A DNA stretch of 9,314 nucleotides, taken from positions 1-9,314 of the forward strand of contig JAUWXJ010000087.1 in NCBI GenBank assembly GCA_030616425.1, in the 5' to 3' direction. Source of the stretch: Desulfobacterales bacterium. GTDB taxonomy: Bacteria > Desulfobacterota > Desulfobacteria > Desulfobacterales > C00003060. Shown here one piece after another: positions 1-6,682 of the stretch. Within the stretch, counting starts at the first letter, position 1; each line of letters starts with the position of its first letter. The position numbers were made by a program, and so were the translations under genes. Below the pieces are notes generated by a model. The model did no database searches, was not told the origin of the DNA, and saw only the letters and a list, made by a program, of their open reading frames with translations.

Positions 1-20
1 ACTGCCAAATTTTATATAAG

Positions 21-941
21 ATGTCGAAAAAGAAAATTGTAAGATCTGCTAGTATCTTTTGTGTAGTATTTTTGGCGACTCTTTCCATTAGCAGCTTACA
101 TGTCTGGCCAGAATCGCCCGGGGATAGCAAGGGCAAGATCAGGGTTTTTGTCAGTATCCTCCCCCAGGCGTACTTTTTAGAGCGTGTGGGGGGCGAACGG
201 GTCGATGTCTCGGTCCTGGTCGGCCCCGGCTACAGCCCTGCTACATATGAACTCAGACCCAAGCAGATGGCTCAACTCGCAAAGACACAGCTTTATTTTC
301 GCATTGGTGTACCATTTGAAGATGTGTGGATGACGCGAATAAGCAGGGCAAATCCCCACATGAGAGTGATCGACACACGTCGTGATATTGAACTTCGTTC
401 CATGAAGGCCCCTCATCATAAAGGGGCTGAACACCACCATTATGGGACAAGCGGTCTAAAGGACCCCCACATCTGGCTGAGCTTAAGATTAGTCAAGATA
501 CAGGCCCAAAACATCTCCCGTGCCCTGATCTCAGAAGACCCCGCTCACAAGGCGTATTACGAAGATAATTTAAGGACCTTCAAGCATGATCTCGATAAAC
601 TCGATGCAGAGATCAGTGAAATCGTGAGAGTCTCAAAGAGACACCAATTCATGGTATTCCACCCGGCGTGGGGATACTTTGCGCACGATTACGGGCTGGA
701 GCAAATACCCGTTGAGGTCGAAGGAAAAGAACCGAGTGCCAAGGCACTGGCTGATTTGATCATGCGCGCGAGACAAGACGGGATCAAGGTCATCTTTGTG
801 CAGGCGCAATTTAGCACAAAGAATGCCGAGACTGTGGCGCGAGCCATTGGAGGACGGATTGTCCGGATTGATCCCCTTACAAAGGATTACCTGAAAAACA
901 TGAGACAGGTCGCTGAAACCTTCAGGAAGGTAATACAATGA
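21..941 (+). CDS. znuA: Metal ABC transporter, periplasmic substrate-binding protein (ZnuA/MntC family)
   Basis: Cluster A-I solute-binding protein that captures Zn(II) or Mn(II) in the periplasm and delivers it to the permease encoded two genes downstream. The 306 residues match the family's usual length. A basic start (KKK, R8) and a hydrophobic stretch at about 11-26 form a signal peptide. Family landmarks are DPHIW with ligand His150, FHPAWGYF with His214, EGKEPS at 234-239, and Asp284 in RIDPL. A short His-rich loop at 132-140 (five His) sits just before the second ligand, as in zinc-specific members. The first canonical ligand is missing: the usual PHTYEP motif reads SPATYELRP, with Ala74 in the His position. 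The stop overlaps the ATPase start by ATGA, indicating translational coupling. The frame stays open to the window edge, so the start is chosen because the signal peptide begins there. Family assignment is firm; Zn versus Mn is not decidable. Confidence 0.92.
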   Translation: MSKKKIVRSASIFCVVFLATLSISSLHVWPESPGDSKGKIRVFVSILPQAYFLERVGGERVDVSVLVGPGYSPATYELRPKQMAQLAKTQLYFRIGVPFEDVWMTRISRANPHMRVIDTRRDIELRSMKAPHHKGAEHHHYGTSGLKDPHIWLSLRLVKIQAQNISRALISEDPAHKAYYEDNLRTFKHDLDKLDAEISEIVRVSKRHQFMVFHPAWGYFAHDYGLEQIPVEVEGKEPSAKALADLIMRARQDGIKVIFVQAQFSTKNAETVARAIGGRIVRIDPLTKDYLKNMRQVAETFRKVIQ

Positions 942-1678
942 GCCAAGAGAAAGCAGTTGTCGAGATTGATCAGGTTGATTTTGCCTATGATGGAGATCTC
1001 ATTCTCCAGGACATTACACTGGCGGTTGGAGAAAAAGATTTCTTGGGAGTGGTGGGTCCAAACGGTAGCGGTAAAACCACACTTCTGAAGATCATACTCG
1101 GCCTTATTCATCCCTTGAGTGGGAAGGTTCGGGTCTTTGGTCGTGCGCCGGAACGGTCACGTCATCTTATCGGTTATGTCCCGCAGCATGCAGATCTTGA
1201 CTCGAGCTTCCCTATAAGCGTGATGGACGTGGTCCTCATAGGACGATTGGGCAAGGCTCCTCGCCTGGGAGGGTATGGGAAGAGCGATCGGCAAGCTGCT
1301 GAAGGGGCTATGCAGGAAGTAGAAATATACGATCTGCGCAATCTGCATTTTGGCACACTCTCTGGTGGTCAGAAACAGCGAGTTCTAATAGCGAGGGCTT
1401 TGGTAGGAATGCCGGACCTGCTTCTTCTGGATGAGCCTACTACAAGTGTGGATGGCAGGGTTGAGCAAGACATCTATGAACTTTTGAAAAGGCTTAACGA
1501 CAAGGTGACGATTATTCTTGTTTCACACGATGTGGGCTTTATCTCAAGCTATGTAAAGCGTGTAGCTTGTGTGAACCAGCGTCTTACCTGTAGTGCGACC
1601 CATGAGGTTACAGGCGATGTTGTTGAGGCATGCTACAGCGGACCGGTTCATATGTTAAAGCACACATGTAAATTGTGA
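938..1678 (+). CDS. znuC: Metal ABC transporter, ATP-binding subunit (ZnuC/MntB family)
   Basis: Cytoplasmic ATPase that powers the zinc/manganese-type importer. The 246 residues contain a complete nucleotide-binding domain: Walker A GPNGSGKT at 40-47, Q-loop Gln83 in YVPQ, signature LSGGQ at 141-145, Walker B LLLLDEP at 161-167 followed by the D-loop TTSVD, and the switch His197 in SHD. The RVACVNQRL segment near 208-216 and the C-terminal tail are typical of the ZnuC/MntB branch rather than of general ABC ATPases. The tail is rich in Cys and His (Cys211, Cys218, His222, Cys232, His238, His241, Cys244), which might bind metal. It starts inside the end of the binding-protein gene (ATGA overlap at 938-941), and the permease follows after a 20-23 nt gap. 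Confidence 0.95.
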   Translation: MSQEKAVVEIDQVDFAYDGDLILQDITLAVGEKDFLGVVGPNGSGKTTLLKIILGLIHPLSGKVRVFGRAPERSRHLIGYVPQHADLDSSFPISVMDVVLIGRLGKAPRLGGYGKSDRQAAEGAMQEVEIYDLRNLHFGTLSGGQKQRVLIARALVGMPDLLLLDEPTTSVDGRVEQDIYELLKRLNDKVTIILVSHDVGFISSYVKRVACVNQRLTCSATHEVTGDVVEACYSGPVHMLKHTCKL

Positions 1679-1701
1679 TAAGCAAAAGACGGTAGGTTGT
1701 G

Positions 1702-2553
1702 ATGTTTGAATTCTTGGATACGCTTGTCAACCATGGCTTCATGCAAAACGCGATCATCATCGGTCTTCTTGCCAGCGTAGCGTGCGGCGTCATGGGGACC
1801 TATGTTGTTGTCAAACGTATTGTTTTTATCAGCGGAGGTATTTCGCATGCTGTACTGGGCGGTATGGGGGTCGCTTACTATTACGGCTACAACCCAATAT
1901 ACGGTGCGGTAGTGTCGGCTATCGTTGCGGCTGTGGTCATCGGTCTGGTGAGTGTGCGCTATCACCAGCACGAGGATACGATTATAGGGGCGCTTTGGGC
2001 TATTGGAATGGCAGTGGGGATTCTCTTTATCTATAGAACTCCCGGATACAGCGTTGATCTCATGAGCTACCTTTTTGGGAACATTCTCATGGTAGAAAGA
2101 GAGAGCGTCTACCTGTTGGCCTCTCTTGATGCGCTGATAGTTATCTTGGTCTTTCTGTTTTATAAACGCTTTCTATCCGTGTGCTTTGATGAAGAATATA
2201 GTCAGCTTCAGGGAATTGGCGTTGTAACCACCTACCTGTTGCTCCTTTGCCTCATCGCCTTGACCGTGGTGATCCTGATTCAGGTGGTGGGCATTATCCT
2301 GGTGATCGCCCTGCTAACACTTCCTGCAGCGACTGCGCGCTATTATGCCCGCAGCCTGATTCAAATGATGATCATCGCCTCGCTGCTGGGGGCAGTTTTT
2401 ACTACCTCTGGGCTGATCGTATCATATGAGCCAAACCTTCCCGCAGGCGCCACCATTATTCTCATTGCCGGCCTGGCATACCTTTTTGCAACCGCCTCCA
2501 AGGGGGTTGCTTCACGATTTCGCGGTCACAGGGATAGGAGTGCCACACCCTGA
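1702..2553 (+). CDS. znuB: Metal ABC transporter, membrane permease (ZnuB/MntC-type ABC-3 family)
   Basis: Inner-membrane channel subunit of the Zn/Mn-type importer. About 283 residues with seven to nine hydrophobic segments fit the ABC-3 permease family (usual length 260-290). Recognisable motifs, numbered from the ATG at 1702, are FISGGISHAVLGG at about 42-54 (the family's SHA..G segment), VGIILVIALLTLPAATA at about 196-212 (coupling-helix region), and PAGATI near 247-252. A GTG at 1699 is in frame one codon upstream. The ATG at 1702 is preferred because a GGTAGG ribosome-binding site at 1691-1696 lies five bases before it. The charged, Arg-rich C-terminus is cytoplasmic. It is the last gene of the operon; no clear intrinsic terminator is seen in the 115 bases after the stop. 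Confidence 0.93.
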   Translation: MFEFLDTLVNHGFMQNAIIIGLLASVACGVMGTYVVVKRIVFISGGISHAVLGGMGVAYYYGYNPIYGAVVSAIVAAVVIGLVSVRYHQHEDTIIGALWAIGMAVGILFIYRTPGYSVDLMSYLFGNILMVERESVYLLASLDALIVILVFLFYKRFLSVCFDEEYSQLQGIGVVTTYLLLLCLIALTVVILIQVVGIILVIALLTLPAATARYYARSLIQMMIIASLLGAVFTTSGLIVSYEPNLPAGATIILIAGLAYLFATASKGVASRFRGHRDRSATP

Positions 2554-2668
2554 GAGTTTTGCCGACACCTGCCCTGGCAATTGTAATCACTCTTGCCCTG
2601 CAATCACTGTGCGTAGTCAGCTTTTTTCCAAGTTTACGGTATATACAAGTCTTTCTTGTGACCATAGT
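2554..2668. other. Non-coding spacer after the metal transporter operon
   Basis: These 115 bases between the permease stop and the fold-back element hold no supported gene and no convincing terminator. A short T-run (2621-2627) follows CAG, but no stable stem precedes it. A 9-base sequence TGTGCGTAG at 2608-2616 is complementary to 2692-2700 just inside the element; this may be chance. Confidence 0.5.
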
Positions 2669-2922
2669 TTAACGGGCTGTTGCCCAAACAGCTACGCACA
2701 TGGTTCAATGCTAAGTATCGGCCAGAAAGTCCTTGCGTGATGAGGCAATTTTTCTCAGAAGCCGCGATAATATACATCCAGCTTGACTGAGGCATCCTGC
2801 CAAGTCCACACGGTATCACGGCTTCTTCGAAAAACCCCCTCACCACGCAAGTGGGCGCCTAATAAAAGCAGCAAGGGGCGATCTGAACGTAGGTTACGGT
2901 GATTTGGGCAACAGTCCGTTAA
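2669..2922. mobile_element. 254-bp fold-back MITE-like element with 20-bp terminal inverted repeats
   Basis: The left end TTAACGGGCTGTTGCCCAAA (2669-2688) and the reverse complement of the right end (2903-2922) match at 19 of 20 positions. Inside, a second pair of arms (about 2731-2771 and 2812-2853) is also complementary, roughly 34 of 45 positions. Its best core is 2749-2764 against 2819-2834, with 14 of 16 matches. A small central hairpin (GACT/AGTC and GGC/GCC, 2785-2806) sits at the midpoint. The whole unit is therefore one long imperfect palindrome centred near 2795. No open frame of transposase type is present. Both ends carry TTAA, which could be a duplicated target or part of the repeat. 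This is the structure of a non-autonomous miniature element; an IS5-like parent is only a guess. It ends four bases before the -35 box of the fur gene. Confidence 0.72.
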
Positions 2923-2925
2923 TAA

Positions 2926-2954
2926 TTGACACAACCTTAAACAATTGTTATGAA
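2926..2954 (+). promoter_or_regulatory. Sigma-70-type promoter of the fur gene
   Basis: A perfect -35 box TTGACA (2926-2931) is followed by a 17-base spacer and a -10 box TATGAA (2949-2954). Predicted transcription start is near 2961, giving a leader of about 23 bases before the ATG at 2984. Confidence 0.65.
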
Positions 2955-2973
2955 GAAAATGATAATCAGTTTA
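2955..2973 (+). promoter_or_regulatory. Fur box at the fur promoter (autoregulation)
   Basis: The 19-mer GAAAATGATAATCAGTTTA matches the Escherichia coli-type Fur consensus GATAATGATAATCATTATC at about 15 of 19 positions, with a perfect central GATAATC. It covers the predicted transcription start directly downstream of the -10 box, the position expected for repression. Confidence 0.62.
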
Positions 2974-2983
2974 AATAGTACCG

Positions 2984-3418
2984 ATGAAAAGCGAAATAGA
3001 AGTATTCAGAGAGTTCATCCAAAAGAAGGGCCTTCGCAATACTCCCGAACGCGAGACCATAATCGAGGAGATCTTTGCCACCCACGATCACTTTGATGTG
3101 GATGAGCTTTATTTACGGCTGAAAAACCAGAAAAAGAAGATTTCAAAGCCTTCCATATACCGCCTGATACCGTATCTTTTGGAATCCGGACTAATTCAGG
3201 AGGCCTATTTTGAAGACGGCCACCCGCACTACGAGCATGTCTACGGACACGAACACCACTGCCACCTTCGGTGTTTAAATTGCGGGAAAGTTATTGAGTT
3301 TCAAGAAAAGGCTTTGAGGAAAGTAGAAGGCAAATTGACCAAGAAATATGACTTCTTGGTTAAGGGACACAAACTTGAAGTCTCTGGTTACTGTCCCAAG
3401 TGCAAGGTACACATCTGA
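2984..3418 (+). CDS. fur: Fur-family metal-responsive transcriptional repressor
   Basis: A 144-residue Fur-family regulator of normal length. The N-terminal winged helix (about 1-80) contains the recognition-helix motif SKPSIYR (55-60) with the Tyr and Arg usual in the family. The C-terminal dimerisation domain carries two CxxC pairs, Cys97/Cys100 and Cys137/Cys140, expected to hold structural zinc, plus a His-rich sensing stretch H89-E-H-H-C-H94 and Glu105. The Asp of the usual HHDH motif is Cys93 here. It has its own promoter and Fur box. Lying between a Zn/Mn-type importer and a Feo operon, it could be a Fur (iron) or Zur/Mur (zinc, manganese) sensor; the Fur box favours iron. Its stop is 30 bases from the convergent feoB stop. 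No strong Shine-Dalgarno sequence precedes the ATG. Confidence 0.9.
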   Translation: MKSEIEVFREFIQKKGLRNTPERETIIEEIFATHDHFDVDELYLRLKNQKKKISKPSIYRLIPYLLESGLIQEAYFEDGHPHYEHVYGHEHHCHLRCLNCGKVIEFQEKALRKVEGKLTKKYDFLVKGHKLEVSGYCPKCKVHI

Positions 3419-3448
3419 GAGCGGTTTCCCTGTCAAGGCACAGAAAGA

Positions 3449-5638
3449 TTACACCAGTCCGATTGCCTTGCCTCCCTGGTAAATCACAAAAGCAACAAAC
3501 CAGGCTAAGATGGTGCTGTAGATGATGCTAAATGCGGCCCACTTCCAAGAATTAGTCTCACGCCTGATGACCGCGACAGTTGCAAGGCAGGGGACATAGA
3601 TCAGCACAAAAGCCATCATAGCATATGCAGAAAGGGGGGTCATCCCGGACTTTTTCAGGGCCAGCTTCAGGGCCTCGCTCTTTTCGTCTTCTTCGGCACC
3701 CACGGCATAGAGAACCCCCATGGTGCTTACGACAATCTCTTTAGCCACAAAACCGGTAAGCATTGCCACACTGCCGCGCCAGTCCATGCCAATCGGGCCA
3801 AAGATAGGGGCCAACGACTTTCCCAGATGGCCGATATAAGAATTTTCCACCCTTTCTTTGGCCTTTTGGGCTTCCAAGGCGGTGACGGCTTGGTCTCTTT
3901 CCCTAACCAGTTTTTCTATGCGATCACCCTGCACCGCAGCTATGTGAGCCCCGTAGTGGGCGCTAAGGGCTGCTACCTCGCTTTCGTAGTCCTTTGAAAG
4001 TTGAACCTCCCGCGGAAAGGAGCTCAAAAACCACACAACGACCGAACCGATCAGGATAACGCCTCCCATTTTCTTAAGAAAGATTTTGCTGCGATCCCAC
4101 ATGTGGATCAACAGCCCCTTGAGCATTGGGGCTCGGTAAGGTGGAAGTTCCATCACAAATGGAGCCACCTTGCCTCTTAGAAAGGTTGATCGAAATAGAC
4201 GCCCAACAAGAAGGGCCAGCACAACCCCTAAGGCATAGATGGAAAAGATGGCGTTGCCGGCCTTTGCTCCAAAAAACGTCCCGGCCAGCAGGATATACAC
4301 AGGGAGTCTAGCAGAGCAGGACATGAGCGGATTGATCAGAATCGTCAGGATGCGGTCCTTTTCGCTCTCAAGGGTCCGCGTGGCCATGATGGCTGGCGCA
4401 TTGCAGCCAAAGCCCATGAGCATAGGAATAAAGGACTTGCCGTGGAGCCCAATCAGATGCATGACCTTATCCATCAAAAAGGCGGCGCGCGCCATATAGC
4501 CGGTATCCTCAAACAGGGCGATGCAGAAAAACAAAATGAGAATATTGGGCAAGAATATGGCGACACTTCCCACGCCACCAATCACACCGTCTACAATCAA
4601 GTCCCTGAACAAGCCCTCTGGCAAGATTTGACCAGTACTCTGGCCCAGCCAACCCACGCCAGAGTCTATCCAGTTCATTGGGTAGGTCCCGAGTGAGAAG
4701 GTGAGTTGAAACATCGCCCATATAAAAAAGACAAAGATCGGGAGACCCAGGAGGCGATTGGTCAATACCTGGTCAATTTGCCGCGAAACATCGACCCTTC
4801 TTTCCGAAACCGTCTTCAAGACCTCTTTGACAATACCGGCAATGAAACCGTACCGGTGGTCGGTCATGATAATTTCGGGTTCCTCATCAAAGAACTCGCG
4901 GAGCCGCAGGCGTTGCAGCTCTGCCTCGTGTAGGATGGCTTCTCCTTGTGGATTGCCGGCCTGGCTTACCCGTTCCTTCACGATTTTATCGTTTTCAAGG
5001 AGTTTTATTGCAACCCACCGGAGATGATAGGGGAGCTTTGTGTCGGTCTTCTCTTTTATAAACTGCGATAGTTCGATGATAGCTTTTTCAATATCTTTTC
5101 CATAATAGACTCGACGTGTGCGCGGAAGTTCTATCTCAGCTTCTGCCACAGAGATGATGGTTTTAAGAAGCTCTCTTGTTCCTTTGTTCCTGTTTCCAAC
5201 CGTAAAGACCACAGGCACGTCAAGAAGCTCAGACAGCTTATCTGCATTGATTTTGACACCCCGATCCATGACAAGATCGGCCATGTTGAGGACAAAAATG
5301 ACCTTTGTATCGAGTTCGCGAAGTTGTGTGGCTAGGTAAAGGTTTCTCTCCAGATTGGAGGCATCAATGATATCGACAACTAGGTCCGGCTTTTCGTCCA
5401 GGATGAAATTACGGGCCACAATCTCTTCAATGGAGTATGCTGTGAGGCTGTATGTGCCTGGCAGGTCGACCACGGTAAGGTCATAACCATTGGCCTTGAG
5501 GTGACCTTCTTTTTTTTCGACCGTAACCCCAGGCCAGTTTCCTATCTTTTGGCGGGTACCAGTCAGATTATTAAAAACAGTGCTTTTGCCGGAGTTGGGG
5601 TTTCCAGCAAGGGCAATGGTTATTGATTTCTTGGGCAT
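3449..5638 (-). CDS. feoB: Ferrous iron transporter FeoB (GTPase plus membrane domain)
   Basis: Inner-membrane Fe(II) importer of 729 residues, a usual size for FeoB. The N-terminal G domain has G1 GNPNSGKS (12-19), G2 within PGVTVE (36-41), G3 DLPG (58-61), G4 NMAD (118-121) and a G5-like TVGNRNKG (146-153). A helical linker follows to about 285. The membrane part begins at about 297 and holds the two Gate motifs, GFGCNAPAI with Cys411 and SCSARLPVY with Cys441, plus YVPCLATVAV with Cys684. These cysteines are candidate iron-path ligands. Between hydrophobic segments at about 525-541 and 605-640 lies a charged, Ala/Glu-rich helical stretch (545-600) that may form a coiled coil. No FeoC gene follows. 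It begins three bases after the feoA stop, so the pair is co-transcribed, and it converges on fur. Confidence 0.97.
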   Translation of the reverse strand: MPKKSITIALAGNPNSGKSTVFNNLTGTRQKIGNWPGVTVEKKEGHLKANGYDLTVVDLPGTYSLTAYSIEEIVARNFILDEKPDLVVDIIDASNLERNLYLATQLRELDTKVIFVLNMADLVMDRGVKINADKLSELLDVPVVFTVGNRNKGTRELLKTIISVAEAEIELPRTRRVYYGKDIEKAIIELSQFIKEKTDTKLPYHLRWVAIKLLENDKIVKERVSQAGNPQGEAILHEAELQRLRLREFFDEEPEIIMTDHRYGFIAGIVKEVLKTVSERRVDVSRQIDQVLTNRLLGLPIFVFFIWAMFQLTFSLGTYPMNWIDSGVGWLGQSTGQILPEGLFRDLIVDGVIGGVGSVAIFLPNILILFFCIALFEDTGYMARAAFLMDKVMHLIGLHGKSFIPMLMGFGCNAPAIMATRTLESEKDRILTILINPLMSCSARLPVYILLAGTFFGAKAGNAIFSIYALGVVLALLVGRLFRSTFLRGKVAPFVMELPPYRAPMLKGLLIHMWDRSKIFLKKMGGVILIGSVVVWFLSSFPREVQLSKDYESEVAALSAHYGAHIAAVQGDRIEKLVRERDQAVTALEAQKAKERVENSYIGHLGKSLAPIFGPIGMDWRGSVAMLTGFVAKEIVVSTMGVLYAVGAEEDEKSEALKLALKKSGMTPLSAYAMMAFVLIYVPCLATVAVIRRETNSWKWAAFSIIYSTILAWFVAFVIYQGGKAIGLV

Positions 5639-5641
5639 GGG

Positions 5642-5878
5642 CTATACTTCATCCCTTACATTTTCGACTTGAATGCGGGCAGCCTCATCCACACGCAGGG
5701 AGACGTGATACCCTTTGAGAATGAGTTCGATAGGATCTTTCAATGGGGCATATTTTTCAACATAGACCTCAGTCCCTTGCAAAAAACCCATCTCAAGGAG
5801 CCTTATGCGAAAAGGTCCGTAACCACCGACTCGCACCACTGTAGCTCTCTGGCCCTGTTTCAACTCGCTCAGTTTCAC
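5642..5878 (-). CDS. feoA: FeoA, small SH3-like ferrous iron transport accessory protein
   Basis: A 78-residue cytoplasmic protein made of one FeoA domain, the family's usual size. It shows the typical core: KLSEL and GQRATV at the start, RLLEMGFLQGTEV at 26-38, DPIEL at 48-52, and LKGYHVSLR..EA..I towards the end. FeoA proteins are needed for FeoB activity and are thought to touch its G domain. The ATG overlaps the stop of the upstream fusion gene by four bases (ATGA), and feoB starts three bases after its own stop, so all three genes are translationally linked. Confidence 0.94.
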   Translation of the reverse strand: MKLSELKQGQRATVVRVGGYGPFRIRLLEMGFLQGTEVYVEKYAPLKDPIELILKGYHVSLRVDEAARIQVENVRDEV

Positions 5879-6570
5879 AGCGATCCCTTTCTTCTCCCAT
5901 TCGGTTTTACCATGATCTTGTTGGCAATGCCCCGGCCAAGGGCAAGGCGCATGCCATTCACAGCTACAACAAGCTGACCTGCGCCCCTGTTGGTTATGAC
6001 CTCCACCTCATCACCCTTCCTCAACCCTATGGTGGCCAATCTGAGTTGTGCGCCAGCCCCTCCCATAAATTCCTCTACAATGCCACATTCGCCTTCGTGG
6101 GCAAATGAAAGGGGCATCAAGCGGACACGCTCCTTAAGGCAGTCTGAACACAAACCGTAGATTTCCATCTTGTGCTGAAGTACGTGGAAGCCGTGCAAGG
6201 CCGCTATTTCAATTTGAAGATCTTCTATCTGTGGCTTTTCAAATTCAGCTATCTTCCCACACTTGGTGCAAATCAGATGGTCATGGTGAAAACCGAGATG
6301 TCTGTGCTCATACAGAGTAGGCTGGCCTTCAAATTTTGTCTTTACGGCAAAGCCATATCGGCAGAGAAGGTTTAGTGTCTTTTTTGTAAAATCCGGCTCA
6401 AAATCGTAGCCATTATCTTTCAAAGCGGCGACAAGTTCTTGAAAGCTTATGTGTCGCTCAATGCTGAGAAAGACCCCCAGGATCGTCAATCTATCCTCAA
6501 TCCTGTCGATCCCTTCATCTTCAAAAAGGCGCTTAAACTGTTCTTTTTCCTTACGGTGGATTGCTTCCAT
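5875..6570 (-). CDS. Fur-FeoA fusion protein (metal-responsive regulator with C-terminal FeoA domain)
   Basis: A 231-residue protein, about 80 longer than ordinary Fur. Residues 10-148 are a Fur domain with zinc pairs Cys101/Cys104 and Cys141/Cys144, a canonical sensing motif H95-H-D-H98, Glu109 and His133. Residues 150-225 form a FeoA/SH3-like domain (MPLSFAHEGECGIVEEF, then RLATIGLRKGDEVEV at 177-191, then GMRLALGRGIANKIMV at 206-221). The two domains are in one uninterrupted frame. The recognition helix is unusual: where Fur proteins have a S..TVYR-type sequence, this one reads DFTKKTLNLL (60-69). A GAGGGA ribosome site lies seven bases before the ATG. It is the first gene of the feo operon, sits under a Fur box, and overlaps feoA by ATGA. 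Likely role (inference): iron sensing and autoregulation of feo, with the FeoA part modulating the regulator or contacting FeoB. Confidence 0.9.
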   Translation of the reverse strand: MEAIHRKEKEQFKRLFEDEGIDRIEDRLTILGVFLSIERHISFQELVAALKDNGYDFEPDFTKKTLNLLCRYGFAVKTKFEGQPTLYEHRHLGFHHDHLICTKCGKIAEFEKPQIEDLQIEIAALHGFHVLQHKMEIYGLCSDCLKERVRLMPLSFAHEGECGIVEEFMGGAGAQLRLATIGLRKGDEVEVITNRGAGQLVVAVNGMRLALGRGIANKIMVKPNGRRKGSL

Positions 6571-6597
6571 TCTCTGTCCCTCTTATTGCAATTGATT

Positions 6598-6616
6598 CAC
6601 AATGATAATAATGCAA
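6598..6616 (-). promoter_or_regulatory. Fur box overlapping the -10 of the feo promoter
   Basis: On the plus strand this reads CACAATGATAATAATGCAA, with an exact AATGATAAT core and about 12 of 19 matches to the Fur consensus. It covers the -10 box and predicted start, so binding would block transcription of the whole feo operon when iron is sufficient. Confidence 0.6.
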
Positions 6617-6633
6617 GATGACAAGCTTGTCAA
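6605..6633 (-). promoter_or_regulatory. Sigma-70-type promoter of the fur-feoA / feoA / feoB operon
   Basis: On the minus strand a perfect -35 box TTGACA (6633-6628) and a -10 box TATTAT (6610-6605) are separated by exactly 17 bases. The predicted start is near 6598, about 28 bases before the fusion gene's ATG. Confidence 0.75.
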
Positions 6634-6682
6634 ATCTTTTTTGAGATTATACCAGGGAGGGGGGTAAGGATAGGTCTCCCTA

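Noticed and set aside
1648..1971. 107-codon minus-strand frame inside the permease gene
   Set aside because: It is antisense to a clear membrane protein gene, and its His/Asn-rich composition is what antisense of hydrophobic codons gives.
2676..2692. GCTGTT/AACAGC hairpin as terminator of the metal transporter operon
   Set aside because: No T-run follows, and the sequence is the outer terminal repeat of the fold-back element.
2426..2740. 104-codon plus-strand frame overlapping the permease end
   Set aside because: It overlaps the permease in another frame, has no ribosome site or recognisable motif, and runs into the fold-back element.
6646..6651. Minus-strand TATAAT that could be a second -10 box for the feo operon
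   Set aside because: At the proper spacing the -35 position reads CCTATC, with no resemblance to TTGACA, and a much better promoter lies 40 bases closer to the gene.
6654..6681. AGGGAG/CTCCCT inverted repeat as terminator of the FmdB-type gene
   Set aside because: The loop is 16 bases and no U-tract follows on the minus strand, so it is not a convincing intrinsic terminator.
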